DNA of 64,000 nucleotides from Simmondsia chinensis (GCA_018398585.1 JAGTTD010000009.1:8685193-8749192), one strand, 5' to 3'. Positions 48,155 through 60,400 are shown, counted from the stretch's first letter. Notes: generated from the sequence alone by a model not told the origin. A program made the numbers and translations.

Positions 48155-48737
48155 TGATACGTGGCCGCCTGGGACGAGGCCCCAACTCGGGCTGAGATCC
48201 ACCCCTGGAGGCCCGGGTTCGGAACTTCGCCTTCGATCTGAAAGGAAGGAGCGCATCTTGCCTACAGGACGCATCCCAGGATCTGAGTAGAAGAAGGAAG
48301 AATCACGCCTCCGGAAAGCATTTCGCCCCGAGGTGCCTGCTGCCCCGGAGACCTGCCAGCTACGACTACCCCACACCGCGAGTCAAGAGGATGACGACCC
48401 GAAGTCGTGGGCCCAACGCCCAGGGGGATCTCGCCATCCATGCCGGGCGAGATACACCCCCTCTTTGAAGCACAGCTCTTGAAGGAGGAAAACTCTATAA
48501 AGAGGGCGCTCAGAACCCTACAGAAGGAAAAACTCACAGAAGCTCAAACCAGCTCAAAGACACAGAAGCCCACTGATCTCCCTTCGCGCTCATCTGAAGG
48601 ACCCCCGAGCAGCTGTGCCCCTCGTCTCTTTTTCCATCATTCTTGTAATCCCATCCAAAAAATTCTGTAATTAAATCGTAAATTAATAAAAGATAAAGGG
48701 CTTAAGTTTCGGCCCTCCATTGAAAGAACCTATACCA
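48155..48737 (+). mobile_element. GC-rich solo LTR candidate
   Basis: A 583-bp GC-rich block in AT-rich surroundings starts TGATACGTGGCC and ends CCTATACCA (TG...CA, inverted ends TGATACG/TGGTATA). The flanks AAACAAG and AAACAAT resemble a duplication but not an ordinary 5-bp one. A CTCTATAAAGAGGG TATA-like site at about 48493 is followed by CAGAACCCTACAG and a polyadenylation-like AATAAAAGATAAAGG near 48686, the layout of an LTR. No coding sequence is seen. Confidence 0.6.
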
Positions 48738-48744
48738 AAACAAT

Positions 48745-49527
48745 TATATTATACATAGTTTATATATTGTTTCTTATGATTTCAATTTCAATTTTATATT
48801 TTATAAATATAAAAGAGTGAGACATATTAATAAAATGGCATGCCATTATCATTAACACAACTACACATTCCCGACTTGTCAAATGCTTCAGCATGATTTG
48901 ATTCTTCCATGTTGGCACATCAAACACGAGTCCAACCTCTGATCCAACTTGTTGTACAAATGGGTGTGACCCAATTCGGGAAGTCCAAGCTGCTTCAGTA
49001 TAGCAGTTCTAAAGTATGCCATTTCTTTGCTTTTCCTATGAGAGATTTATGGGTTTTAAAACCCTATTGGGAATGTGTATGTTATCTGTAATTTTTATAT
49101 TATTTCGTAGGCTTTTTGTGCCATTTTATTTTCTTTTTATAAATATAAGAGAGTGTGGCCTACAAATAAAGGGCCACGTTACCGCCACTATGGAACACAA
49201 TTATCCATGCGCAATTTGGCAAACGATTCAACCCCACTCTTCCAACCAAGCTGGAAACCGGGGTGACCCATGCACCGTAGAGGGCTAGATCACGTATCGT
49301 AAACTTTTTGTTTGAATCAGGCTCATGTGACCCACGGCCCGTATGACCCATGAGACCCAATTCAATTCGAGCCAAGTTGCTTTATTATGACAACTTCAAA
49401 TTATATCCGTTGTTTTCTCTTTCTTTTTTTTCAATATTTGGTGAGTTTTAAGAAATAAGAAACTTCTCTATCATATAATATATCATATAATAATAATATT
49501 TGGTGAGTTTCAAGAAATAAGAAACTT
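48745..49527. other. Intergenic DNA
   Basis: No gene is seen. Near its right end a ~40-bp segment containing ATTTGGTGAGTTT.AAGAAATAAGAAACTT occurs twice, and the TRIM at 49528 is inserted at the end of the second copy. Confidence 0.5.
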
Positions 49528-50088
49528 TGCTAAATTTCACCGGGTCTTTAGGTCCGATCCACAGAGTTGGCATGTATGAGGTCCACATATAAGTCACAAT
49601 GGGGTTCCAACTTAAAACCAATTGGCATTAGGTGAAGTAACCCACTAGATTTATAAATTGACCGATTCACTCTCATAACTCCTATGTGAGATTCTAATTA
49701 CAAAGCTCACATGTGGCGTCTCAACACTCCCCCTCACATGTGAATCTATGACAACTGCAGTACTCACCTTCTTCGATCCAATTCGATCTAACATTCACTG
49801 GAGAGGCATTCAGCGCAACAAACTCAAATACATCCTTTTCACGAGGGCGTCCAATAAGAGCTTGGGATCATCAACCTGCTCTGATACTATATTAAATTTC
49901 ATCGGATCTTTAGGCCCTACCCACATGATTGACGTACATGAGGTCCACATATAAGCCCAAGTATGGTTCCATTCTAAAATCAATTAGCATTAGGTGGAGT
50001 AACCTACTAAACTTATTAATTGATTTGTTCACTCTCACAACTTCTATGTAAAATTCTAATTATTAAGCTCATATGTGGAGTCTTAACA
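49528..50088 (-). mobile_element. Complete TRIM retrotransposon
   Basis: 561 bp with ~199-bp LTRs at 49528-49726 and 49890-50088. On the minus strand the 5' LTR is the right-hand one. It is followed by TAGTATCAGAGC (tRNA-Met primer-binding site with one change). The internal domain is only ~160 bp, and GTGAGGGGGAG directly precedes TGTTGAGACGCC, the start of the 3' LTR. The target duplication AACTT is perfect (49523-49527 and 50089-50093). It has no coding capacity. It is the same family as the solo LTR at 13488-13685. Confidence 0.92.
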
Positions 50089-50299
50089 AACTTCTCTATA
50101 TATATAGATAAATTTACATAATATTTTCAAGCGACTATTGTGCAGTCCTAATTTATAGAACCGTCCTGGTTTAATAGTGTAGTTGGACCAATTCTAGCTT
50201 TCTCGACAATTCTCCAGGCACCGAAACGCGAGCAAACACAGCACATTCCCAATCGTTGCGATGAATGAAACCTAATCATTATTCTTCATTTCATTTCTT

Positions 50300-50425
50300 A
50301 GCTTGATTTGATGATACCCATTTTCTCTACAGATTAAGAACCCCAGATGAATTTCAAAATCAAAAGCACAAAATCATGTCTTGCTCCATTTCTTCATCTG
50401 GGTTCTTCTCAAACCCTTTCGATTG
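50300..50425 (+). pseudogene. Displaced partial copy of the ATPC leader/first exon
   Basis: TTGATTTGATGATACCCA..., CAGATTAAGAACCCCAGAT and CATCTGGGTTCTTCTCAAACCC match the leader and first codons of the ATPC gene at 62395-62515. It breaks off after AAACCCTTTC. The missing downstream part of such a copy is found at 61722-61798, beyond the 11-kb block of transposons. ~100 bp of non-repetitive sequence precedes it, which could be the ancestral promoter side. Confidence 0.75.
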
Positions 50426-50512
50426 ATACGATATTTTTTTCCGATAATTAGTGACAAAATCACGATACATAATAGACAACTGGCCCTAGGTCAACACGTA
50501 AAAGGACGGGGA

Positions 50513-52440
50513 TCAAAATAACAAAAATTGTACAAATAGGAGTACAAGCAAAAACAGGCAAACACTAAGAGCCTCAAACACCACTAGGGAGGACTCGGAA
50601 ACAGGAGAAACCAAAAGATGGAAAAATAGGATAGCCAAGCCACAAATGTATCGAAGCAAAGCCCTCAGCATAAGCGGATTATAACCGTTAAAACCCAGCC
50701 CTAGTCTTTTTTCCATCTCCAACGTGCGCTCCGCAGTAAAAATCTTACCGGCATCTTTAACACTATGGCCCCTTTTCACTATATTTCTCTTTTCTTATTT
50801 GCTAGAGGCCTTCGCTGATCTCTTCAAGTTGTTCCCCGGCGACATGTCCTTTAGGAAATCTTATAGCTCCCGCTTAGCTTGCTCTTTCATCGTACGCTTC
50901 AACGTTCTCCTACCCCTTTTTGTCGCACTCGACTTAGGGATATTGCGTCCCGCCAACAGCTTTTCCCTTTTCTGCCCAATTATGCTGGACTCCTCCATAA
51001 ATGGCACCAACAGCTGGATATTCCTGGGCATATTTTTCTCTGTGCGTAAGGCTCTTGCCAAAGCAGGGAGCTCGAAACCCAGCGGAAACTTAGGCCCAAA
51101 GGACCCTGAGTTATTATCACTTACGGCGTCCTGGGCTTCGTTCTCATGAGATGATGTCTTATCATGTGACGGAATTGTTTGGCTATATCTTTCTCGACCC
51201 ACGATAGGGGGAGAGGAAAGTGTTGGTTTACTCGAACTTCCTGGATTAGTCGTTGAGCAACGGGCAATGGCAATCCCAAGCCCATCTCCCGATACACTGA
51301 CCATCAACATGAATATCAATGTCGCCCAAAGTTTGCCCGACTAATCTCAAGCCTTCATTCACTAATCTTGAACGGAGAGTTCCAGAGTACTCACAATCAC
51401 CCATAACAGCCGTAGTCTGCTTAGGAGCAGGATGCAAGCTCTGTCTCGATGTGTATGTGAAGAAAATAAGGCCTATTCCCTTTATAGTCTGGCCGAGACC
51501 ACGAGAGCAATGACTCTAGGTGAGTAATCTAGGATCACCTCTAAATTACTCTCTTTGACAAGAACCAAGCAAGATCACACAATAAACTGAACTTGGATCA
51601 TCTAATGAATAAGTGTTGGGGAACAAGTGCCGATAAGAACCTTGGCTACATCAACACATCTCATAGCTGAAGTCTTGGAATCCACTCTAATGAACTTCCC
51701 CCAGGTGTTAGCGAGATCAGTAAAACATTCCTTAGACCAGCAGTGGACTGGCAATCCGTGGATCTCGATCCACACTCTTCTATTAAGAGAGCCAAAGGTC
51801 TCGCTTGAGTATCGAAACACCTTTTTGATCCTACGAAGTATAATCTCTTTGGGCGGACCAAGATAGGATTCCAAGGAATTAGCGGAATCACATACCAGGA
51901 TAAAAATGTTAAGGCTTAACCCTCCAAGGCTAAACCATCAAGGTTATTCTCCGTGATAAACGTGAGAACATTATCTACAGCATCATCGTCGAATGAGTGA
52001 GCAAATATTGATCTTTTTAGCTAGGCCTCCACCTGCTTGTTAGCATTTGTCACCACAATTTTCGAAATGTTCGGGGTCTCAGTATCCTTGACTCGACTAG
52101 GAGATGCATCAACCGGATCATGATTGGCCTCTGTAGCATTGGAATGTCGATGAACCCCTGAGTGTGGTTGGTCCCGAAAAGATGAAGAAGTAAACCTTCT
52201 ACACGGATTAACCCATTCAACTATGAGCTTGACACCCGCCACCTATCTTCTATTCACGGTTGCAGTTGCCCTTGTAGCTTCACTCCAACCTCAAAACCTA
52301 ACAAAGCCATAAGAAAATTTAGACCTCATTCGTTTCTTCATAGGAATAAAAGTTTCGTAGATTGATTCAAAGTCTCGAAAAACAACTTTGAGCCTGAGTT
52401 GTCATTCTTTCTGGTAGGCCAACGAAGATGGACACTGCCT
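50513..52440 (-). pseudogene. Degenerate LINE ORF1 region (DUF4283 type)
   Basis: Minus-strand fragments include an RRM-like start (VSIFVGLPERMTTQ), a DUF4283-like part (SYLGPPKEIILRRIKKVFRY; RVWIEIHGLPVHCWSKECFT; LANTWGKFIRVD) and a low-complexity C-terminal region down to 50513. Many stops and frameshifts occur. No ORF2, poly(A) or target duplication belongs to it clearly. It is a different LINE lineage from the one at 55.5-61.7 kb because of the RRM-like start. Confidence 0.7.
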
Positions 52441-52449
52441 CGCCAGATG

Positions 52450-53480
52450 TGGACATTTCAAACACCCAAAGGAGTTAGGTGCTGGGTTTGATTGCGGTGG
52501 AGGAGAAAATTGAGTGATGGGCTGAGGTGTGGTGGTGGTGGTAGCAGCAGTGGTGGAAGAGACGATTTAGGGATGGTTGAGATTTGGGGGTGGGGGAAAC
52601 AGAGGTTTGGGTGGCGATTGGGCTGTGAGGGAGACGAAGGGTGTGTATTGGGTGGCGGTGGTGAGGGGTTGACAGTCACGGCAGCGTTTGTGTTAGGAAA
52701 ATCTTATAAAACGGGTATCAAACAACAGTCTAGCGACTTCCAGGGGTGTAGCGAACCATTATCCTTAAGACTTGTTTTGTGGATAATGAAATAGTCTCGA
52801 GGATACAATGAAACCAAGAAAAAAAGTGAGATTAAGTGTAGAGAGGAAAGATATTCGAGATGAAAACAAGAGAATGATCTTTTCAATATAATTTCCTCAA
52901 GTACTTTCAAATACGATGGTGGGATCTATTTATAGAAAAACTAAGTACCCTTTTTGAAGGAACACATCCCTTCCAAAGGGACACTTGAACAACCAAAATG
53001 TCATATTAACCGCGCAACATAACTTTGAAAACTGCCTTGTGTGTCGACACACAAATCCAATCCCAGGGTTCCATAAGATTGTGTGTAAATTGAGTGTCGA
53101 CACACAGAGCTGTGTCACGACACTCAACTTCTCAAGAATGTTTCTGCAGAGTTGTGTGTTGATATACTCAGGACATGTGCAGACACACACGATATTCAAA
53201 CCAAATACACTGTATACAAGTTTGAAACATGTTATTAAGCATTTTATTTTGAAAATATATCAACAATTTGGGCGGTGGTGAAGACGAAGAGGGTGGCTGA
53301 GATTTGGGGTGGGGAAAACGAAGAGGGTGAGGGAGACGAGGGTTTGTGAGGTGGGGGAGGAGACGAAGTGGGGAAGACGAAGAGGATGGCTGAGGGTGGC
53401 TGAGATTTAGGGTGGGGAAGACAAAGAGGGTGAGAGAGATGGGGGTTTGTGCGGTACTGGAGGAGACGAAGAGGATGGCT
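52450..53480. repeat. G-rich minisatellite-like region split by a solo LTR
   Basis: 52450-52690 and 53266-53480 consist of imperfect repeats of units such as GGTGGCTGAGATTTGGGG, GACGAAGAGG and GGGAGACGAGGG. A ~110-bp period is visible in the right part. The element 52691-53265 lies between the two halves. Confidence 0.6.
52691..53265 (+). mobile_element. Solo LTR
   Basis: 575 bp, TGTTAGGAAAATC...ATATCAACA, flanked by GTTTG and ATTTG (target duplication with one mismatch). A TATA-like CTATTTATAG lies at 52925. It contains paired GTGTCGACACAC-type palindromes around 53040 and 53095. No second LTR is nearby. Confidence 0.78.
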
Positions 53481-54673
53481 AAGGATACGATCTAAATGAG
53501 AAATATACTGAAACTAAAGAAAAGTAGTAAATAACTATAATTAAAGAGATACCAAAAAAAAAGATAAAAGAAAGGGGGAAAAAAAAAAGATGACATTAAT
53601 TTCACTAATGTCTTGAATAACAATGGTTATCCCTATTTACAGAAGAGTTTTGCTAGGGGTGGTCACCCCTTGTATACTCGTTTGGACACTGGCATGAATA
53701 AATTTATTTAAAAAAGGATCTAATTCACAATACAAATAATTAAATTACATAAATATAATTATTTAATTGTTTTTATATTATCTTTCATCATATATATTGG
53801 TACTGAATTTTATTTAAATTACATACGTAAATATATTTCGACAAATAATTATTAAATGAGAATTTATTACTTAGGTATTCTAGTAATTTAACATATATAA
53901 CGAGGTGCTCTGAAAGAAAAGTATATCACTTAGGTGTCCTATACCGAAATATGATAAATGTCTGTCAAAATTCGGCCAATTGTCACCAAATAATGCTATA
54001 TATGACAAAAATATATGAGTTATGTCAATGCTTTAAGCAAAAATTCAACAGATTACGATAAAAATTCATTAGATTCAACAAAAAGACCTATATATGCATA
54101 AATCATTTTTCATGTCAGTATTTTTTGACAAAAAGATAATCAACTTCTACTGGAGGATATGAAGAAACATGTTCCACATCAACAATTTTTAAAGAAAATC
54201 CACTCAATCTTGGTAATGTGTATCCAGTGATAAAATTTTTAAAACTCAAGTTATCTATTGAGTTTTTATGAAAAAATATCTATATATGCCTTAATCATGT
54301 GTCATGTTAGTATTTTTAGGTAAAAGAAAAATCAAATTCTAATAAACAACAACTACAACAACATCACCTATTTCAATAAAAACCACCAAATTTTGGCCGA
54401 GAGTAACCGAGTGATAAACTTTTAATATTTAGAGTATGTCATTGAATATATTTAGGTGGTAAGGCGAAAAATACTCAAATCTCCTGACATAAGTAATAAA
54501 TTTTCTTATTAAGTTATTAAAAAATATTTTTTTGAACAAATAAAGAAAACAAATAGTAAAAAACTGATGTTTTTTTTGTCAAATAATGTTTAATGATCTT
54601 TTTATCCATCAATATTATTTTATCGCATATATTATGTGCTCGACTTAAAATATATTGTATGCCAAATACCACG
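53481..54673. other. AT-rich intergenic DNA
   Basis: No gene, RNA or bounded element could be supported. Two diverged stretches near 54060-54130 and 54270-54350 share words such as CTATATATGC.T and CATGT.AGTATTTTT, a possible local duplication. Confidence 0.5.
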
Positions 54674-55076
54674 GGGTGCGGATCCCAACCCATACTGTCT
54701 TTTTTTTTATTGTTTAATTAAAAATTATTATATCATATTATATATAAAAATATTATATAATTTATATTTATATATTATATAAACTCAAATTTAATATGTC
54801 ATATATTAATACATATGTAACTAATACTATTACTTTATATAATACAGTAAAGTATTATTATCAGGATAAAAATTATTGTTTACATATATAATTACCAATA
54901 ATAAAATTATATTAAAAATTACGATGTTACTCTTATAATAACAAGTTTGTATTTGCAATAACATATATATTATTTTTATATATAATATAATATAATAATT
55001 TTTAATTAAATAATAAAATTAAAAAAAAAAAAAAAACAGACAGGTATGAGTGCGGCGCCGCATGGGATCTGTACCC
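54674..55076. mobile_element. MULE-type MITE with 9-bp target duplication
   Basis: 403 bp with long imperfect inverted repeats. The left end starts GGGTGCGGATCCCA...CATACTGTCT, then a T run and ATTGTTTAATTAAAAATTAT. The right end, inverted, starts GGGTACAGATCCCATGCGG...CATACCTGTCTG, then a T run and ATTATTTAATTAAAAATTAT. The flanks AATACCACG and AATACCATA are 9 bp with two transitions, as expected of Mutator-like elements. The centre is pure AT-rich DNA with no coding sequence. Confidence 0.8.
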
Positions 55077-55251
55077 AATACCATATACCCAAATTATATT
55101 CAAATCGAATAGCATATGCACAACATACAAAAGTAAAAAATAAAAATAAATAAATAAAAACTTCTACTTATTCCCGCGAGTGTGAGATCGAGTTTGCAAG
55201 GGGGCAACTGTCCTTAACAAAACTCTTTGTAAAATATACCCTTTTATGTCC

Positions 55252-55479
55252 TCTTTTTTTTTTTTTTTTGGTCACTTAAACACTGAAAAGCCTACAAGGG
55301 CAAGAACTATATTAAACATGAGACAACAATTACAAGCGAGTTCAAATGATCGGGAATGTTCATTCACCAATTATAGCTACAAAGATTACCAAGATAAGAA
55401 CGAGCAACTCAATTAGTAACTTCATTACAAAATCAAGGGATCCAAACAAAAGTACAACAAATGAAATCACGGGCTTGGA
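55252..55479 (-). mobile_element. 5'-truncated LINE 3' end
   Basis: On the minus strand the codons read FVWIP-stop-FCNEVTN-stop-VARSYLG, the end of an L1-type RNase H domain in which two Arg codons CGA became TGA. A short 3' region and an A-tail follow (T run 55252-55269 on the plus strand). The truncated 5' end abuts the target duplication of the LINE at 55493. Confidence 0.7.
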
Positions 55480-56032
55480 ATCATCAATTTACTGGTTACT
55501 CTATTATTACTCTATTAATTCTCCCGGATCATCACCGTGGAGCTCTCTGGGCTGCGAAGTGCCCTAACCCTAACCCCCTCTTCCCCAAATCTCCCTCCCA
55601 GATCCTCCATCTCTGCTTTTTCTGTGTTTCCATTCAATTTTCGTCTCCTTTTCTGTTGATTGAGGTGATTTGCCACATTTACTCCCCCCCAACCATCCTC
55701 TCTCCAGGGTCAGTGTCGTCGTTTCAGGCAGTGTGATTCAGACCACACTCATCCGTGTTAGAACTTCTGGAGGGGTTAATCCCAGAAATTCCTCTCCAAT
55801 GTAAAAATCGGTAAGCCTTGCTCCCTTCCCCTTCCCTTTGCTCTGCGATTTCCCTTCCTCGTCCACTTTTACTTCTCCATACTTGTGTTTTCTTTTCCTC
55901 AGTCACTTCCTTTAATGTTGGTGGTTAATTCCGATTTAATGCCTTCACCTAAACCCTTCCTTTTCCACCCTATAAAATGACCCCCCTTCAAACAAGGAAA
56001 AACCACCAAAATTTTCTATTTCCCTGTTTCTC

Positions 56033-57442
56033 TTGCTTGCATCTTCACAAAAAATTTTCCAAACTCAAAAAATGTCAAACCCTCCACCAAACTTAAAATA
56101 CATAGAAAGGCTTGGGTCAGACCTCTATAACCTTGAACTCTCTGAAAACAGTAATATGTCTAAAGCCCTCAAAAACCAAACTCTTGTGGGAAAGATTCTA
56201 ACGGGCAAAACTGTGAGAATCGGCCCCATCAAAGCAATCCTTGATAAAGCTTGGAAACCTAAAGGAAAGCTGGAAATTCACGAGGTGGCACATAACACTT
56301 TCCTTTTTGTCTTTCAATACCAAAAAGATAAGGCAAAAGTTAAAGAGGGTACCCCCTGGACTGTTAATGATGCTCACTTAGCTATCAAAGAGTGGGAAGG
56401 GGATACCCCTTTTGAGGAGGTCGACTTCTCTACGACAGAGTTTTGGGTTCAGGTACATGGACTTCCATTAAGTCTAATGTCATACAGCAACGCGATCAAG
56501 ATCGGTAATCTTTTTCCAAGAGTCATCAGGTTGGATATGGAAGAGGAGACTGAGATGCTTTGGTCTAAATTCATACGAATGAAAGTTAAAGTAAGTATTG
56601 AGGATACATTGTTATGTGGTTTTTATCTTAAAAGAAAAGACAAACATGATTTATGGATTTGTTTTAAATATGAGAGGCTTGGCGATTTTTGTTATGCTTG
56701 TGGTAAACTCGACCATGTTATGAAATTCTGTGGCGACGAAGAAGCACCAAAAGACGATCCGCTGTTTGATGGTTTTTTGAGAGCTAAAGAGTGCTCCTCA
56801 GAAAAAGTTAGAATGCTCATTGCTGAAAAGGGTGATTCCTTTGATCCGGACCTCATGGAAACTGAGACCGAGATTCTTGAAAGGATCCAAAATTCTGAAG
56901 GAAGGGCTGATCTTCCCAATGCTGGTCAATCCATGGACACAATTCGAGCTATTGAAATATCCTTAGGAGAATCTTCCGGCACCGGAATTGGATGTAGTTC
57001 GAAAGCCACTGGTAAGAGAAGGGCCAACCCGAGTGATGATGGCGGAGTTTGTAAGAGAGCAAGGACAGCACTTAAAGAGGCTGTTTATGGGATGGTTCAA
57101 ATGGATAAATTTGGCAACTGGCGAATAGATTCAAATATTTTGTGTGACTCGGCCGGGGTCTTAAGTAAGCTGTTCGAAGAAGAAGGCCAAACCTCCTCAA
57201 TGGAGACCTCCTTTTCGGCCATCAAAGATGGAGTCCTTGGTAAGAATTCGGGAGTCAAAATCAGGAGCATAAAAAAAGCAGCGCAAAGAAAAGCTGAGGT
57301 AGACAAAGCAAGGAAAAGGTACACTCTCCCTCTCGCTAATCGGGTTGCTTGGCCGAAACTGACCCTTGACTTGGTTCGTCCAGAGACTGAGCTCTCTCCT
57401 TCTATGGGGCTTGCGGCGGTTGTCCCCAAACAACTGGCTTAG
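56033..57442 (+). CDS. LINE ORF1 protein (DUF4283, zinc knuckle)
   Basis: An uninterrupted frame of 469 codons encodes the putative nucleic-acid-binding ORF1 protein that packages LINE RNA. Residues ~50-190 form a DUF4283-like domain (LVGKILTGKTVRIGPIKAIL; FVFQYQKDKAKVKEGTPWTV; FWVQVHGLPLSLMS). Residues ~220-233 are a zinc knuckle, CYACGKLDHVMKFC. The C-terminal half is charged and ends with a basic stretch (KIRSIKKAAQRKAEVDKARK). Two Met codons are possible; MSNPPPNLKYIERLG at residue 14 fits the family start better than the first Met. ORF2 starts 6 nt after the stop in another frame. That ORF1 is intact while ORF2 is broken is notable. Confidence 0.85.
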   Translation: MLASSQKIFQTQKMSNPPPNLKYIERLGSDLYNLELSENSNMSKALKNQTLVGKILTGKTVRIGPIKAILDKAWKPKGKLEIHEVAHNTFLFVFQYQKDKAKVKEGTPWTVNDAHLAIKEWEGDTPFEEVDFSTTEFWVQVHGLPLSLMSYSNAIKIGNLFPRVIRLDMEEETEMLWSKFIRMKVKVSIEDTLLCGFYLKRKDKHDLWICFKYERLGDFCYACGKLDHVMKFCGDEEAPKDDPLFDGFLRAKECSSEKVRMLIAEKGDSFDPDLMETETEILERIQNSEGRADLPNAGQSMDTIRAIEISLGESSGTGIGCSSKATGKRRANPSDDGGVCKRARTALKEAVYGMVQMDKFGNWRIDSNILCDSAGVLSKLFEEEGQTSSMETSFSAIKDGVLGKNSGVKIRSIKKAAQRKAEVDKARKRYTLPLANRVAWPKLTLDLVRPETELSPSMGLAAVVPKQLA

Positions 57443-57447
57443 GACCC

Positions 57448-60400
57448 ATGAGCATTATCTGTTGGAATTGTCAAGGGCTCGGCCAACCCTTGACGATTCA
57501 AGCTCTAAATGAGTTCAATTTTAAATTCAGGCCAGATATTTTATTTCTTGTGGAAACAAAAAACAAAAATGATTTTGTTGATCGAATGAGGAAAAAACTG
57601 GGTTTTCACGATTCTTTTATTGTTGACCCGAGAGGTTTGGCGGGCGGTATGGCAATCTTTTGGAACAACAATGTGCGTTTAAATGTTGTAAAATTTTCTG
57701 AGAGATTTGTGGGAGGTCTTTGTTTCTGACCAAGGATCCGGGAAAGAATGGAATCACATTTTCCTTCATGGTGAGCCGAATAAAAATAGGCGGGCTTCAT
57801 TTTGGAGAGAGATGTCTTCAATCTTCTCCAATTTGGACCCACCCTCCATCTTTTCCGGTGACTTTAATTCCTTCACGTCCGCCCAAGATAAGTTGAATGG
57901 TGACCCGGTTTCCACCTACCAACTATCTTGGGTTTTGGACTTTATGGATGATGCGGGCTTATGTGAACTTCTGACTAAGGGATGCAAATACTCTTGGTCT
58001 AACAAACAAGATAGAATCAGAAACATCAAAGAGATTATTGACAAAGCAGTCGTCAACTATAAATGGCAACAACTGTTCCCCTTTGCCTCGGCCACGTTGC
58101 TCCCTGCTGTCGGTTCGGACCATTCCTCCCTCCTCCTTCTTTTGGAAGGGGAGAAACCGAGACGCAACTGGGATTTCAAGTTCGAGTCCAAATGGTTGAT
58201 GGAGGACGATTGTCATGATACGGTTAGGAAAAACTGGAATTGTATCGGTAGAGGTGACAGGAACCTTCGCTTCACTAATAAAATCCACCAATGCCGTAAA
58301 GGTCTCAAGGAGTGGAATATAGCTAGAACGAAAGAGCGCAAATTGAGATTTGAGTTCATTTTTAAATGACTCACCGAACTGCAAAGTCGTTCCAATTCAC
58401 ACAGTGAGGAGGAGGAGGAATTAAATCTCAAAAAAGAACTCCAAAGATGGTGGGATGCGGAGGAAAGATTTTGGCACCAACGGTCCCGCATCAATTGGCT
58501 CACTTTGGAGACCGAAATTCAAATTTTTTTCATGCTACAACAATTCAAAGACACAAAACAAATGGGATCAGAAGGCTCAAAAATGAACATGATCAATGGG
58601 TTGACGACCCGTAGCAAATTAAGGACCTGATTTCAGCCCACTTCCAGCGTGTTTACCTGGCAAAAGGTACCCGCAACCTGGCTGCAGTGACCGACAACAT
58701 TAATATCAAAGTCAGCCAGTTCATGAACTCCGAGCTCACCAAGCCGATCTCTCGCGCTGAAATCTGGTCGGCTGTGAAATAGCTGGGAGCACTCAAAGCT
58801 CCTGGCCCGGACGGTTTTCCAGGTATTTTTTATACTTCCTTTTGGGATGTTGTCTCAAACGATATTTGTCGGGTGGTTGAAACGTTTTTCGAAAACGGCT
58901 TTTTTCCTACTAGCCTTAATCACACTAATATTGTCTTAATTCCAAAAACTAAAAACCCAAGCTCGATCCATTAATTTCGACCAATTGGTCTTTGCAATTT
59001 TTCATACAAAATCATTTCAAAAATACTCACTAACTGCCTTCAACCCTTTATGGATCATCTTATTTCCCCACAACAATCTGCTTTTATTAAAGGAAGGCAA
59101 ATTCAAGACAATATTATTGTGGCCCATGAGGCTTTCCATGCTCTTAAAAACAGACGAAAAGGAACGAAAAATTTTTTGGCCCTCAAAATTGATCTCACTA
59201 AAGCCTATGATCAAGTCGAATGAGATTTCCTTGAAAAGGTGTTAAGAAAAATGGGTTTTTGTGATTTATTTGTGGGTTGGTTGATGGAATGTGTTACTAA
59301 GGTTAGAGTAAGTCCGGTTGTTAATGGGGAGAGGCTTCATCGGTTCAAGATTTCTAGAGGGCTTAGACAAGGTGATCCCCTTTCCCCTTTTCTTTTCCTC
59401 TTTGTTATGGATGCCTTATCCAATCTCATCAACAAAGGGGAGAGACGTGGGGAATGGTTTTCATATCAAGTCCACGTGTCCTTACCTGACTCATCTATTT
59501 TTCGCCGATGACTGTGTTCTTTTCTTTCAAGCTTCCACGAGGGTGTATAGAAATGTCATGAATATTCTTAGTATCTTTTGTGACGCTTCGGGTCAAGAGT
59601 TCAATCCCCAAAAATCTCATGCGTTCTTTTCCTCTAACACCCCTCCACAGGTGAAGGAGGAATGTCTCGAGATTTTAGGGGTTAATCTCTTAAATGGGGA
59701 GGACAGGTATCTCGGATGCCAAATCTTATGGGAAAGATAAAAAAAAATGCCCTTAGTGTTCTTTTTGATAAGATCAGAGGAAAAATGCAAGGTTGGAAAT
59801 CTAAACTTCTTTCCCATGCGGGAAGATAGATTCCCCTCAAGACGGTCGTGTCGGCGATCCCCAATTTTGTCATGTCATGCTTTAAAATTCCGGTCACTTT
59901 TTCCACAAAAATTAATAGCGCAATTGCTCGTTTTTGGTGGAGGGGTGGGTCTTATGAGGACAAGGGCATTCATTGGAAGACTTGGAATTTCATTTCTAAA
60001 CCAAAATGGGTTGGAGGCCTCGGCTTTTGGGATGTGCGGGGTTAACATCGCTCTTATTGCAAAGCAAGTTTGGAGAGCCATCCAAAATCCTAATGCTTTT
60101 TGGGTCAAAATCCTCAAAGTGATTTACTTTAATGATGGCCCGATCCTCAATGCTCGCTTGGGTCATAACCCCTCTTGGGGTTGGAGAAGCTTCATTGAGG
60201 GCCGGGATTTCATCATTAAAGGACTTCGATGGAATGTGAATAGCGGGAAAAATATTGATATTTGGAATGACAAGTGGGTCCCCGACCTCCCTTCCTTCTG
60301 GGTTGGGAATGCACGTCATGGCCACACAGTTTCTAAGGTCTCGGATCTCATCATCCCGGGCCAAAGAAGATGGAATCTATCCCTTCTCTCTCATTTGTTC

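Noticed and set aside
52458..52794. Gly/Trp-rich or Pro-rich proteins on both strands
   Set aside because: Low-complexity G-rich repeat gives open frames on both strands; the frame runs into a solo LTR.
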